Notes: generated by a model from the sequence alone, not told the origin. A stretch of DNA of 64,000 nucleotides from Pristionchus mayeri (GCA_036245805.1 BTRK01000006.1:45440020-45504019), one strand, 5' to 3'. Positions 24,105-36,386 are shown, counted from the first letter of the stretch. Translations and numbers: made by a program.

Positions 24105-26979
24105 ATGGAGATGAAGATGCCTCTTGAAGTGCAGTCATTTGTGAGTGCATTTACTCTAGGATTTTTGAGTTGCTACCTTACATCCAATCTAGAATTGGGC
24201 ACAGATAACGTTTTAATATTTGCATCTCCGCATATTACAGACGCCTTCCTTCACAGTGCATGATGCCATCGAATCGGCGGGTTTTCACAAGTTCCAAATC
24301 ATTTTATGCGCTATAAGCGGACTTTCCTGGGTGAGTCGAATACATTGCGTATAAATAAACAATTGCATAAACATACGTATAAACAATTGCAATTACAGAT
24401 AGCTACGGCCACCGAAATCATGCTGCTATCAGTGATGCCGCCCTCACTCTACTGCGAGTGGGCACTGTCCGATATGGAGCAAGTACGACCACTTTTCAGT
24501 GTCAATTCGTCGTTCTTTTTCGAATAATTATTCAATTTCAATATTTTTCAAAAACCTTTTCAGGCTCTCTGCACAACATTCGTATTCTTCGGATGGATGG
24601 TAGCGTCGCCAGTCTGGGGAAGGATTTGCGATATTCGAGGACGGCGACAGGTCAGTCTATTCTTGACAATATTTGAGGTGATCATACTAATTTGAATAGC
24701 TGATGTCCTAGTTATGCACATAAAAAGCCTGACGATGACATCACAATATTTATGAATTGTTGTTAAAAGATCAGTATAATTTTTAGGGCCTCATAATCTC
24801 CTCCGTCGTTGGCACCATATTCGGCATTCTGTGCGCCCTAGCGCCCACTTTTTATTTATTCCTGGCTGCGAGATTCGGAGTCGGCTTCGCGATAGGAGCA
24901 ATGGCGCAATCGTACGATTTTAAGGAGTTGTTATTTATTTTCGAAGTGTATTTCAGTGTTACGCTAACCTCCGAGTTCTTGCCCTCAGCAAATCGCGCGT
25001 GGTGGCTTATAACTCTGAAGGTGCGGAATGAATTGGACGTTTGTTCTCGAAATTATATATGTTCAGTCCTTCTGGGCAATTGGAGCAGCTCTAGAAGCAG
25101 CGATGGCAATCGTGGTTCTGCCCAGTCTCGGTAATTGATGTAAACATTCAAACTATCCGTCATTGCTCGCTTTGAGGTTTAAATAACCTAGTAAAACTAT
25201 TAATACCGATACTACAGCGATACAATATTCTAGGCTGGCGCTGGCTCGTTGCATTCTCAGCCATTCCGTACGCACTCTTCGGAATTTGCTCGTGGGTATG
25301 AAATAATTTTCCCTTAAAATAGTTAAATATTAAATCGCAGTGGCTGCCCGAATCGGCGCGCTTCGATGTGTCGAGAGGACGAGTGGTTGAGGTGAGAAGA
25401 ACGTGAATGATATTTATCCCATTATGGTCGTCCAGCAACGCATTCAATGTCAGTGCAGTAGTTCTCATGAATTAATTGCACAGGCTCGCGCTACACTCGA
25501 CCGCATCGCGCACTTCAATGGTCGATCGTTGCCGGATGGCGAGCTGATCGCGGAGACCGAGGTGGGTGTTTTGTTGTTTATCAATGATTGAAATCTATCT
25601 CAGGAACCCAGCAGCGGCGTCCAAGATCTGCTCAAGAAGGAGCATCGACGCTCCAGCATTCAGCTGTGGATCATCTGGTACCTTTATCTTCAGTATTTGA
25701 TGAATTTAGGCAAAAATCAAAAATCTGGAGCACCATCGAAATCTGCAGGACGCTCTTCGGTCTGTTGTACATCGGCCTGGCCATCTACACTTCCCTCCTG
25801 CTGCACTCATCGAATGATCGATGCTCGGAACCTGAAGTGATGACGAATGTCACATTCGATGCCAGATTCAAGCGCGATGTCGAAATGAATGAAGTCCCGC
25901 CCTGCCGCCTCCTTACCACGCAGAACTACATGGACATTATACTTACGACCATGTCGGAAGTGCCGGGTAAATGCATGCCATTAATGCAAAAACAAGATTT
26001 TTAAATACAACGAGGAAATCAGTCTTCTAGTAGAATTCGAAATATTTGAGAAGCGACAAAGTACAATGTATGAAAAGATCTTTTCTCGAAATCTCTGATT
26101 CAGGCTACATTCTTACTGCCTACTCGATTAACCTGATCGGTCGCAAGGCAACGTTCGCCGTTGGTTTCGCCATCTTCTCAGCCTGCTCTGCAGTCATGGC
26201 ATTCTGTCTACCGAGGTATTCTTTGCCATTTCATTCTATGAAATTTTCGTTCACTTTAGGATAAATTCGAACTCATTGTTTCCAGAATGAAAGTGTGCAT
26301 GCATCTGTTGATTTTCCTTGACTATCCGAGAGTTTTGTGCTGTCACATATTATTGTAATTAGTATGAGAACGATTTATTAATTTATTTGTCATTTTGCTC
26401 ACTTGCAGATTCCTCATCATCACGGCTCTCTTCGTCGGTCGATCAGTGATCGGCTCAGTCTGGCAGGCGGGCTACATCTACACCGGCGAGGTCTACCCTG
26501 TCTCCCTCAGGTGATCTTGATGCTCATGTGAATGTAAAAAAATCAATATTCAATATTCAATAATATCTAACAAATTACGTATTGTAGTGGTCAATACGAA
26601 AAATTCGATTGTAAGATGCAATTTTCAGAGCGCAAGGGCTGGGAATGGCTAGTTCGTTCGGCAGAGTAGGTGCGATGACTACGCCGCTAATCACCCAGGT
26701 AGACTTACTATTTTTTGCAACGCATATAGTGTTCGACTTCTTTTGCGGGGATATGACAACTTCAAAAAAATTGACGGAACAAATACAAAAATGAAGTGAA
26801 ATCATGTTCAGATGCTCGCATCGATCAACATCATCTTTCCCGCTGTGCTCTACGTTGTTGGAGGCGTAGTTGGTGTCGTATTGTCGATATTGTTGCCGCT
26901 TGAAACGAGGGAGAAGAAGAAGGTACCAACATTATTTAGCGAAAAAAAACAATTTTTCTTTTAGAAGCAACAGCCGTGA
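24105..26979 (+). CDS. SVOP-like MFS transporter
   Basis: About thirteen exons join cleanly from ATG 24105 (MEMKMPLEVQSF) to TGA 26977-26979. The protein follows the SVOP (synaptic vesicle 2-related protein) family: FTVHDAIESAGFHKFQI, EIMLLSVMPPSLYCEW, the MFS loop signature GRICDIRGRRQG, AQSVTLTSEFLPSANRA, SFWAIGAALEAAMA, WLPESARFDVSRGR, then in the second half YILTAYSINLIGRKATFAVG, YIYTGEVYPVSLRAQGLGMA, SFGRVGAMTTPLI and LPLETREKKK. Twelve membrane helices are expected. A short exon-intron border inside QS|V (near 24915) restores the family's PQSVTL motif. The loop between helices 7 and 8 has Cys and NVT sites. Family members sit in synaptic or other vesicle membranes; the substrate is unknown. 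Confidence 0.9.
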
Positions 26980-27035
26980 GAACTAAATTAATGTTTATTT
27001 GACAGTCATCAGTTTACAATGGTCGAATAAAGTAT

Positions 27036-28518
27036 TCACAGCGAAGCGTATCCTGTCGTGAGTTCCTTTCTCTCATTCATCATTCTTGCCCGAGGATATC
27101 CGCTTGTTTTCTTGGATGATCGAAGCAACTTAACCAGCCCTTTGGTCTGCAAAGAATTTTTTTTAAATAACAGCTAAAGGAGGAGTCTCAGCAACCTCGC
27201 GCGGTTAGAGAAACGGGAGTGCTACTCTCTCGCCTCGCGCGCTGTCTCGCTCTTTCCTTAACTATTTCCCCTAGTGTCCATGGCTGGCAATCAGCCAAGT
27301 TGCGATAACTCAGTTCGGATCAGAGAAAAGAAACGTGAAAATTTCATGATGTCTAATCGTAGAGTAAGGCAATGGTAATAAAATAGCCAAACTTTTAGTT
27401 TTGCCTTGCTCCTCCTTTAATCAAAAATTTATAAACAAAAATAATCACTCTTCTGTCCTTGCGAGCGATGGTTTTCTTGTGCTCATCGAGATCCTTCTGA
27501 AGGTAAAATTAAATAAGTAAATATTATCAATACGCGTTTTTCCGCACCTCGTGCTGATCAATCTCCTCGTACGATCGTTCGACTATCTCCTCGAGATGGG
27601 CAATCTATAACAAATAATCGATAACCCATTGTTCTGCGATGGAATTAGTGAAGAGGTAACTGCCACTTTAAGACACGAGAGCAACCATTGTCCAGAGGCA
27701 AGTATAACAACCTAAATCTCATTAGTGCCATGAAAAAAACGTACCGTATCAGCAAGCCTTGCAATATCTTCCACCTTTTCCGAAGGATATCGCAGATCAG
27801 CAGCCTTCGGAACCAAGGCAGATTGAGCAAGCAAAGAGTGGGAACTGCAATCTTATTTGCTTTTCGATAAATTTCCGAAATGGGTCAGAAATACTTTGGA
27901 TCTTGTGACCGTTTTTAATAGCATTTTATAATAAATTTAACAATATATTACTTTGTGAAGCTTATTGACATACAATTTGGTGCGGTCAAGCCACTCCATG
28001 GTGACCTCCGTAGCGTAACATTCCTCAATATTTGTCTTGATTTCCAATCTGTGCAGACCTTCGAAGCTATCCGACAGTGCTCCCCTCACTGCCCTGTGTT
28101 GCTCCTCCTGAAATCGGCAGGCAAAATTAGTCGAAATAGAGACCGAAAATCATAATGTATGTATACCGTGGGTTGCTTTATATCTCTAGAAATTTCAAAC
28201 GAAAAATATGAATATGATATAAACGTGACTACATGTGGATTACATAAGACCGATCGTCTCGCGACCGTGGATATTAAAAAATATATATTCGACAAAAGGT
28301 TCTACGTAATGATACCTTAGTGAGTCCCTTGAATTCGCATGATCTGATGCTCACCGCATACGCATTGACACCGAAGGCAACACCGTCTGCAACAATATTT
28401 AAATTTAAAATATATTCAATTATACAAATTCATATGAGCGTTATAATTGAATTCAACTCTCATAAGAGCAGAATAATATTTGAATGATTAACCTCTTACC
28501 GTGCCTAAACGAAGTCAT
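27036..28518 (-). CDS. Unrecognised small helical/coiled-coil protein
   Basis: ATG 28516-28518 opens a short exon (MTSFRH) spliced to ADGVAFGVNAYAVSIRSCEF. Next come EEQHRAVRGALSDSFEGLHR and TMEWLDRTKLYVNKLHK (27955-28107), KAADLRYPSEKVEDIARLAD (about 27745-27810), IAHLEEIVERSYEEIDQHE (about 27550-27606), KDLDEHKKTIARKD (about 27460-27505) and a basic tail (TKGLVKLLRSSKKTSGYPRA) to TGA 27036-27038. Junctions are GT/AG. The heptad-like Glu/Lys/Leu pattern suggests a coiled coil. It is tail-to-tail with the SVOP-like gene, the stops about 57 bp apart. I do not recognise the family. Confidence 0.65.
27175..27419. mobile_element. Small MITE with TAAAGGAGGAG termini
   Basis: Inverted termini TAAAGGAGGAG and CTCCTCCTTTA bound about 245 bp inside an intron of the coiled-coil gene. 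TA at both outer ends would fit a Tc1/mariner-type target. There is no coding capacity. Confidence 0.6.
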
Positions 28519-29295
28519 AATCGATGAAAATGGGAAATATGTCTTCAATACGGCCGCGAGATAGGTAGGTTGGATGTTCCTCATGATGAAATTTATCATG
28601 AAATGATAAATTATATAAATGAAAATATTTTAAGAAATCATTAAAATTATGCCGATTTGAGACATCAACATCATTTATACGATGCTGTGCTGTAACGCGT
28701 CTTTGCGCGGGAAAATCATTGTATCACATATGCAAATAATAAGTGCATACGTTATAGAGCGCGCATCTGCAAAATTCGATATATCGAAATAAAATCCTTG
28801 TGTCTCGATGTCAGGAAAAAATCTATGTAAGAATAATGCCGTTCTGAAAAAAGTGCATATTGATTGCGGCATCACTATGATATCGTATAACGTGGGCAAT
28901 TTCATCATATCCCAACATCGTGATCAAAATCTCCGATAAATTTGGTACATCATACCTTAGTGCCAGAATGATAAATTTCCTAGGCAAAAAGTTATAATGA
29001 TAATAATAATTTATCTACGCCCGAGGCGCGACGATACTATGAAAAACATAATTAATTAATGATTGCAGGTGGGGGGGGGGGACTCTCCTGAGTCATTAAA
29101 GATGATAGAGGTCAGCGATTATGGGGTGGCTTTCCAGTCGGCGCTTAAATACTCGGATGTTGGGGGGCAGTGCGAATAACATCGGGAAGTTGAGAATACA
29201 ATCGGGAAGTTGAGAATACGGAAGTTGAGAATAAGTTGAAAAATTATAGCAAATTCAAAAAGTGTCCCATGATTTTTCGGCGCGACTGTACCTCA
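28519..29295. other. Intergenic spacer with G run
   Basis: AT-rich sequence; a run of about 12 G lies near 29070, and ATAATCGGGAAGTTGAGAATA-like short direct repeats lie at 29175-29235. No gene supported. Confidence 0.5.
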
Positions 29296-29978
29296 ATGTC
29301 TATTCTCAATGGCCATCTCTTTCCACCGATATTTCCTCGTCTTCTCATCACTTTGTCTCTCATATACGTCCTGCTCACGAGCCACGCAGATCAAGCCTCA
29401 CGCAGGAGTACGGATGGATGCCGTTGTGTAACTTCAGGTAGAACTAGTCAAAGACGAGTACATACGTAACCAGGTACGCTTTCGACAAGTTTTTTTTGAA
29501 AATTGTATCACATAACGCACTTTCGCAAGAACCATGACGTCGCCTTTGATATATCAAAAGGCGACACGATGTCTTAGTTCTTATCAAACCTAGTGCCCAC
29601 ATTCGCATTCCCGAATGTCTTACTTAGAAAAATTTATCATTTGCACATGTGCGTTCTGTATTTCATGACAGGCGTTCAACTGGGCACGAGCATGGACCAA
29701 TATGCGATGCGCGGACTGGTGAGTATACGCGTTTTTTTAAATTATTTTTACTATAACTGAAAGCCGTTAATCTCGACTCAGAATATCCTCGCAGTATTCT
29801 ACTCCCGCAATAAGCAAGAAAAAAAGAACAATTTTGGAAAGTTATCGAAATTATGAAGATCCATGGAAAATTTGAATAATTTACTGATGTTATCATATCT
29901 ACCACTATAGGAAATGTATTGCAGGACTTCTCGAGTGGAGCAATTGAGCCCATGAAATGCCGTTCAACGAATTGCTGA
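29296..29978 (+). CDS. Small secreted Cys-containing peptide, unrecognised
   Basis: Three exons join in frame. Exon 1 starts at ATG 29296 (or in-frame 29236) with a hydrophobic leader (FPRLLITLSLIYVLLTSHA) then DQASRRSTDGCRCVTS. It splices at TCAG|GTAGAA to GVQLGTSMDQYAMRGL (about 29672-29719) and then to DFSSGAIEPMKCRSTNC with TGA 29976-29978. That gives about 80 residues with four Cys outside the leader. The ATG at 29296 places the leader near the start. It looks like a secreted peptide or hormone-like precursor; no family is recognised. Confidence 0.55.
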
Positions 29979-30082
29979 ATTGACCTTGTTCACTGATTTG
30001 ATAAATAAGTATACTGTATCCGCTAAATAAGCATGGAGATTTGCCATGAAACTAAACAATTGCACAGTACATGATATATAAG

Positions 30083-30819
30083 TAGGGACCACAAGCTCCG
30101 CCCACTTTCCTCTGACACGATGCCCCGCTCGAAAGCAAGACAGAGCAATCACAGCGTTCATTCTTAACCAAATGACTTGATCAAAAAAGAATTATAAAGC
30201 TCTTCCCATGTGCTTTCGATATGTGACTATTCAAAAAACAGATTTTGCAGTTGTGGTGTTGAAAAATCGAACTTTATTACGCGATCGGTCATTTTTCACA
30301 GTTTTGTGGTATGCATGAGCAGTGAAATTATGATACACTGTTTGAATAGTGAAAATATGAGAGCCAGCAACCATTCAAGCAAGTTGGCCAAAGGAAATCG
30401 AAAAATATTGATTTCCCGGTCCGTGATTCGAAGTAAACTAGTCGGTGCCTGGGCTAAAAGATCGCCGTCTCCTTCTCTCCCTCTCCTCCCTCTCCTCTCG
30501 CTCGTCTCTGACCCGGCGCGTGCAGAGAGCGGTTCCTCGCAGGGGTGAGGCGAAGCCGGGAAAGGGCGAAGCCCTGCCCAAAATTTTTGCGATTTGACTG
30601 GGAAGGTATCGGAATTGACTCCGCCCCTTTCTTCGTCGTCTCGCTTTTCCCCCCACTCTCTGTTGACGTCATTTCAAACACTTCTTGAGCTCTAGCGCCA
30701 TTCAGAGATGAGATATCGACAAACGGCCAAAAGTATGATCATGTTAGGACCCCAGCGGTTATGTTGAGCATAGTTTGGGTGGCATGGCTTCATTTCGGCT
30801 ATACCACTTGTGGTCCCTA
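30083..30819. mobile_element. MITE with TAGGGACCACAAG termini
   Basis: Inverted ends TAGGGACCACAAG and CTTGTGGTCCCTA bound 737 bp, flanked by TATATA-rich sequence, so the duplication is ambiguous (TA or TATA). The GC-rich interior (30440-30660) gives open frames on the minus strand that show no family signal. Confidence 0.65.
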
Positions 30820-31627
30820 TATATAAGAGAGCAATCTGTAAAATACGTAACATAAACAATTGCTTTATTACTTCCATTTTATTATCTAAGCATTCGATGT
30901 TGTTATGAATGAATAACAGAACATTTGGAATGTTCTGCAGAAAGGGCGAAAGAAGTAGATGTTTGTTATTCAGTGAATACTTGCACGAGGAATAAGAGGA
31001 AGGGAAGTAATCACGTTGATTCGTAAAGAACGTGATACAATGGAAAACATGATTTCAAATCTTTAGAGAATGTGCACACATTCGTCGAATTATATCAACG
31101 TCATATTGTAATTTGGAAGCAAAGTGCACATAACTTTACAGTCGAAAACAAATGTGTCGTGAAGGGCTATGAATCATAGAATCGGTATTAAATTTTGAAA
31201 TTTAGCGATTGCACAAGTATAAGTACGGAATCTGCAAAAATTCAAATACAAAATGTTCTATTTATGCATGCCACGATTGAAAATGTTGCATTACGTCAGC
31301 AAAATAACTACCAATAGCAGTTGAAAAAAAGCCGTATTCTGACTGCTTCAGCCATCGCTCGGAGAAGCTTTCGCGTTGAAAATACAGCGAACTTTTTAAA
31401 TACTAATCTATGAAAATAATAAGTTCTGTACGGTAAGGAGAGTGAAGTGAATTCCAGAGATCTAACTTCTCCAAAATTGGAAACGTAGTAATTAACGATG
31501 ACAATTAGGCGAGCGAATTATAGATCAATGAACACATCTCGTCATTCTCCGGATTTTTCGGACGGAAACACCGTAAAATAAAGAAAATGTTGACTGTTTT
31601 AGCCTTTTTGTATTCTCAGGTGTTAGG
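30820..31627. other. Intergenic spacer upstream of the peptide island
   Basis: AT-rich sequence with no supported gene. It ends in the promoter of the first glycine-rich peptide gene. Confidence 0.5.
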
Positions 31628-31637
31628 GTATAAAAAT
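31628..31637 (+). promoter_or_regulatory. TATA-like core promoter, peptide gene A
   Basis: GTATAAAAAT lies about 40 bp before the ATG at 31670, the same spacing as in the sister peptide genes. Confidence 0.5.
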
Positions 31638-31669
31638 AGAGAAAAAAGTGAGGAGTCGCGAGGAAAATC

Positions 31670-32119
31670 ATGATATCAGCGCAACTTTCACTTCTCCTTC
31701 TTCTTCTAGCGTTGCTGGTACTGCCGGGATGTGAGTTACCTTCACTTTCACCCTATTTTGATCTATACTTAACCTATTTTCGGGATGTTTTAAAAATTAA
31801 TTTCAAGGAAATGTATTTTAAGGGGCCAAACATGGCGGTCATGGCGGTCATGGACATGGCGGATGGGGCGGACATGGAGGCTGGGGTCACGGAGGATGTG
31901 AGTTGTTGATAATGCCTTTACAAAGATCAGAAAATATAGCATTTTGCACGACTAATTTAGCAAGTAAAATCATTATTTAAAAGTCGAATATTTTTTAGCA
32001 TCATTGTTTCACCAATGATTGTCCGAATCTCGAACACTAACTATGGTAATTGAATGTGTTCAGGGGGTGGCGGCTACGGTGGTTACGGGTTCGGGGGATT
32101 CGGCGGCTGGGGATGGTGA
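31670..32119 (+). CDS. Glycine-rich secreted peptide A (caenacin/NLP-like)
   Basis: Exon 1 is a signal peptide (MISAQLSLLLLLLALLVLPG). Two further exons encode a His/Gly/Trp part (HGGHGGHGHGGWGGHGGWG, about 31823-31899) and a Gly/Tyr/Trp part (GGGYGGYGFGGFGGWGW) to TGA 32117-32119. Both introns are phase 1 and split a TGG codon as T|GG. AATAAA lies at 32141. The mature product is about 40 residues. Nematode peptides of this GYGGWG type are made in epidermis and induced by fungal infection or wounding. An antimicrobial role here is inferred from composition and structure. Confidence 0.8.
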
Positions 32120-32590
32120 AGATAATTGGCCATCCTAACAAATAAAACGTATTTTACTGAAGCTGCTGCATTTCGTTTTATTCTTATGAAGAAAAAAATG
32201 TTTTTAATATTCTACTTAAGTTGTGATGTTTTATGTCATGTTCTGTAAATTTCCGAAAAGTAGATTGTGAAACGAATTTAATTATCTTTTAATTAGTAAT
32301 TGTTATACTTGATCGTTCTGTCTTGTTGTATTTGACATAGTTGCTCAATGAGACATAGATCACACCGTTAACGGATGATAAATGGATGCAGAAATGTAAT
32401 TGTTTTCGTTTGAGGAAGCAACATAACGAAACATTGATTCCTTCTCGTTTTATGGATATTTCCATTGTTTGTACCCCTCATTGTTTATGTTCCGACTGAT
32501 TTTGAAGTGGGGATCGTTGTCGAGTGAGTAACACATGAACAATACTTTGTACAGATTATGAATGTGATCGTTCCAATATCCGGCCGTGTT
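32120..32590. other. Spacer between peptide genes A and B
   Basis: 3' UTR of gene A followed by AT-rich intergenic sequence; no other gene seen. Confidence 0.5.
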
Positions 32591-32592
32591 CT

Positions 32593-32601
32593 TGATAAAA
32601 G
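32593..32601 (+). promoter_or_regulatory. TATA/GATA-like element, peptide gene B
   Basis: TTGATAAAAGG spans this site about 40 bp before ATG 32638. It combines a TGATAA GATA-factor core with a TATA-like run; similar sequence precedes gene F. Confidence 0.45.
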
Positions 32602-32637
32602 GGATCGAAATTCACTGAACACTGGTCAACTCTACCA

Positions 32638-35487
32638 TGACATCTTCGGGAGTTTTGACGCTTCTTCTACTGATGATCTTCGTTTCCTTATCGTATGTTG
32701 ACGCGCAAAGAGGAGGAGGTGGTGGGCTCCTATTTTTATTCCCCCTTTCACTATCGCAGTATCGTAGGAACAGATAAAAAATTACTCACGGTTTCGTTGC
32801 ATGAGATCAGGCTAAATATGTAAAATTACAAAGCCAGTTGTAGGAGGACATCACAGCCATGGTGGGGGTCATCACGGCGGCGGACACGGCGGAAGGGAGG
32901 GTGGACATGGGCGTGAGTTTCTTCAATATTCAAATTTTTTTACGATTTTAACACATTTATCTAGAGGTCATTAGATTCTCGGGAGATCATGCGAGAGCTC
33001 TGATGTGCATGGTGTTCCAGTTAGAGCTTCGTGCTTGATTGAGAAAATTTGGGCCTGTTGCTTTGCGGAAAGAGTCCCTCCATCTCGTGATTGGGCGGCC
33101 GCGTCTCCTCTTTCTCCGCGGAATCCATTCGATCACAGATCGGCTCCACTTCCGGCAATCATCATTCGCGATCTTATGCAACCAAAACCATTTCCTTTTC
33201 TGAGCAGTGTGAACGAAGTCCTGAACTCTAGTTGAATCCCGCAACCGCTCATTAGAGACATGATCGAGCACAGTACAGCCAACCATCCAACGTTCCATTT
33301 TTCTTTGAGCCACCGATAATCGATTCATTTGTGCTTTGGTCAGAGCCCAACATTTACAACCGTAAACCACAGCGGGAAGTATGCAGCCGTTGAAAAGCCG
33401 ACGTTTATGTGCCATTGGAATACCCTTGTTGATAAGAAAAGTGCGGTGTTTGTGGAAAGCACCAAAACCAGCTTGAATGCGTCGGGTGATTTCACAGTCA
33501 TCGTTTCCGCTGACTGCGATTGCGCTTCCCAAGTAGACCACCTTATCTTGCAATTTTACTACTTTTCCTCCTATTCTTACATCCCTTGGATCAGGCTTGG
33601 AACTCATTCCGACAGTTTTATCGCCATTGAGACCCAATCCCACTGTAGCAAGTACACGCTCTAATTCCCTTCCCGTCGTCTGAATCTGTCGTTCATCGTG
33701 AGAAATGAGTACGGCATCATCAGCAAAAAGAATATGGGACAGAAACCGACCATTGATACTTACTCCCTTATTTGCCCAATTTAGCCGACGGAATGCCATA
33801 TCTAGAACCGCAGTGAATAGCCTGAGTGACAAACAATCACCTTCTCGCACACCCCTTCCCACCTTTATGTTGACCTCCTTGCCATTAACCACCACCACGT
33901 TTCTACCTTCCTGGGAAAGGCTTGCGAGGAAAGAAACGACTTCCGAGGGAATCCCTTCTAACTCTATCGCCTTGAACACCGCTTCTGTGTATACACTGTC
34001 AAAGGCCTTCGAAATGTCTACAAAAAGCAGATAGATCGGCAGCCTATAGTCGACACAGTGAGCAATGACAGACTTTAGAGTGTGGATAGCGTCAACTGTG
34101 GAATGACCACGTCTGAATCCCATCTGTTCCCAGCTTCTATTTCCATCCAGTACCGATCCATACCTCTTGTTGAGCAGCCCAGTTAGCGCTTTCTGCAAAA
34201 CAGGAAGCAGACTAATAGGTCTGTAGTTTTTTGTAAGAGTTGGATCCCCAGATTTTGGTAGAAGAATTGTGCGAGAATCCCCAAATCCCAGAGGAATAGA
34301 ACCCAAAATGATGTTGTTAAAGAGATTGGTGAGAGTGGGAACTAACTGATCCCACCCGGAGCATTTCACCTGTGATACTATCCCTTCCCGGAGCTTTGCC
34401 TGATTTGAAATACCGAAGTATTTGATCGACTTCGGCTTCTACGATGGGAACGAAAGGATCCCTTGCTATCTCCTCGCGGTATCCAACCCCTCCATCCCCA
34501 CAATAGAGAGCATTGTAAAAAGATTGGAAAGCCTCCTCTATGCCCGTTTGAGTGAAGACTAAGTTCCCATTACCGTCCCTAATGCGTGAAATTCTATCCC
34601 TCCCAATTGCTAAATTGCTAGTTGCCCTTTTGTAACTTTTCACAAGCGCAATGGCCGCGTCTACGTAGGAAAGGAGGGCCTTATCCCGGTCGTTTTTAAA
34701 CGACTCCCTAAGCGCCCTGTTGACAAGTAACCATTCCACTCGAGGAACCCCCACAGCGTCCATTTTTAGTTCCCTCCTACGAATCAACAGATCCCTGGTC
34801 TTTTGGGATAACCTACTGCCCGGCGGTCTGAATGATGTTGCAATTCTCCCCGCTTCTTGCACTGCCGAGACCACGTTACCGTAATCCAAACTCGCTCCTC
34901 TGCGCTTCAATTCTATGCCTAAGCTAAATTTAAATAAATCGTTGTTGAGGTGCGAGTCCCCCTTGCCGGTCTATTGCAACCACGCCGAAATCTGAATGAG
35001 AATGAGATGATAGATCTAACCAATTGATGATCGGACGAGAAGTCGAACCGATTAACCACTCCCACATCCAGCACCCGAAGATCCTTTGGGAACAGAATGT
35101 AGTCTATCTCGTTCTTAGTGCGCCCATTGGGTGAAACCCATGTGAATTTTCTAGTACCCCGTTTTTGAAAGAAACTGTTACCAACCCGTAGTTGCAACCT
35201 AAAATTTTAATAGAAAGTTTTTTTTTCAGATGGCGGACATGGAGGAACTGAAAGCGATCGAGGACGTCAGTTTCAATATTTCAAATTAGCTCTTGAATAA
35301 TTGTTGCAATTTTTTTTCAGGTGGGGGCTACGGTGGATATGGCGACAGAGGCTACGGAGCATATGGAAGAGGGGAGGAGGATGGTAGATTGTGGGCTGGT
35401 CTCTACTACAATACGTTTTATTGTGTGCGGTCTCATTCGCAATTCAAGCGTAGCAAGCATAGCGCTGGTTGGAAAAACAGAGAATAA
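32638..35487 (+). CDS. Glycine-rich secreted peptide B, interrupted by an intronic LINE
   Basis: Exon 1 encodes a signal peptide (MTSSGVLTLLLLMIFVSLSY, VDA) and QRGGG. Exon 2 (about 32846-32911) encodes a His/Gly run (GHHSHGGGHHGGGHGG). A 2.2-kb LINE fills the next intron. Exon 3 (about 35231-35268) reads HGGHGGTESDRG, and exon 4 (35322-35487) reads GGYGGYGDRGYGAYGRG plus a longer non-repetitive tail to TAA 35485-35487. Junctions are GT/AG and frames join with phase-1 introns. The tail (about 30 residues with one Cys) is unlike the sister genes. Whether the gene is still spliced across the LINE cannot be judged from sequence. Confidence 0.65.
32955..35205 (-). mobile_element. RTE-like LINE 1, 5'-truncated
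   Basis: It lies antisense in an intron of peptide gene B. The 5' end is truncated inside the endonuclease domain, and the 3' end is just past the RT stop. ATTTTAA occurs at both edges (near 32943 and 35203) and may be the target duplication. The coding remains are described separately. Confidence 0.85.
32987..35197 (-). pseudogene. LINE 1 endonuclease-reverse transcriptase remains
   Basis: Three minus-strand frames follow each other. 34919-35197 is the C-terminal endonuclease (FTWVSPNGRTKNEIDYIL, SSDHQLV). 34317-34910 is the linker and RT start (KSGKAPGRDSITGEML). 32987-34369 is the RT core (YRPISLLPVLQKAL, GFRRGHSTVDAIHTLK, the catalytic LFADDAVL) and the Cys-poor C-terminal region with YLGSAI and WALTKAQMNRLS. 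Frame changes near 34920 and 34360 and loss of the N-terminal endonuclease make it non-autonomous. The SPNG...EIDYIL and SDHRLV-type motifs fit RTE-like LINEs known from nematodes. Confidence 0.8.
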
Positions 35488-36104
35488 AAAGTGATTTCTG
35501 TATTTTCTGCGTGGATGCCTACTTCATAAAATCTACTCTCACGAACACAACGAACAATGATATTGTTGTTTTCTGATATTTGTTGGAACAAATAGACTCG
35601 GTAATAACTGTAAATCAAGTGCAATTGTGGCATGAAAATGTTAAAGTATAGCGAACATAAGAAGCGGGGCTTCGATAGCTAGACCTGCTGCTGAAATTCA
35701 TTTCCGTCAGTTGTTAATGTTGATATCGCATGCAATTTCGCCTACTTTCACTTTTCTTGTTTTCGTTCTCACGATTCCCGTAATTCGTGCTGATAACAAC
35801 AAAGTGACCAATAACAACAAGAGTGACGCATGATTCAAATAGTTTCATATATACTATTTGTCAATGGGGTCATCATTTCCATACGGTTATTGATAATATT
35901 TGAGCATCAATTCATTGAAAACTGAGCCCTGTTAAAACACGAATACACACTCGAACACATATCACTGTTCGAGTGTAGAGCGTTTACCTCCATAAACGTT
36001 TGTCTCTTTATTAGCGTTTCATGTTTTTTAGTGATGTTGATTTTGAAGTTCCGCAACAATACGACTCATTATCTTCAAAAATGCGACATTATGCAAGTGA
36101 ACCA
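35488..36104. other. Intergenic spacer
   Basis: No gene supported between peptide gene B and the first large inverted duplication. Confidence 0.5.
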
Positions 36105-36376
36105 ACCGGTTTTCGCTGTTATCATCAATGCCTACAGTCACTAAATTGACCTCTGCGATCTGATTTAATGAGCGCGTAGTACAAGGAATTTGCCGACTGT
36201 TATGTAAGTTACTGTGGAGATTTCCGCACGTGCACATTCTCATTTGCACGTCTCCCCTCGAGTCAGACGGAGAGAGTACATGAAATGAGGAGGGCCCGGA
36301 TTGGTAACAGTCACAAGGCCATACTTCCGTATCATGCATGACGCATGTTATTGGGCGAATTTGCCGAGGGCAGGCT

Positions 36377-36386
36377 GGATATAAGG
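36377..36386 (+). promoter_or_regulatory. TATA-like core promoter, peptide gene C
   Basis: GGATATAAGG lies 38 bp upstream of ATG 36424. It is duplicated in the inverted copy (near 40215-40224, minus) and, in both orientations, in the inner palindrome at 42.7-43.3 kb. Confidence 0.5.

Noticed and set aside
30210..30681. Open frames of 112 and 75 codons with Arg/Glu runs
   Set aside because: They lie in the GC-rich interior of the MITE at 30083-30819 and are simple-sequence artefacts.
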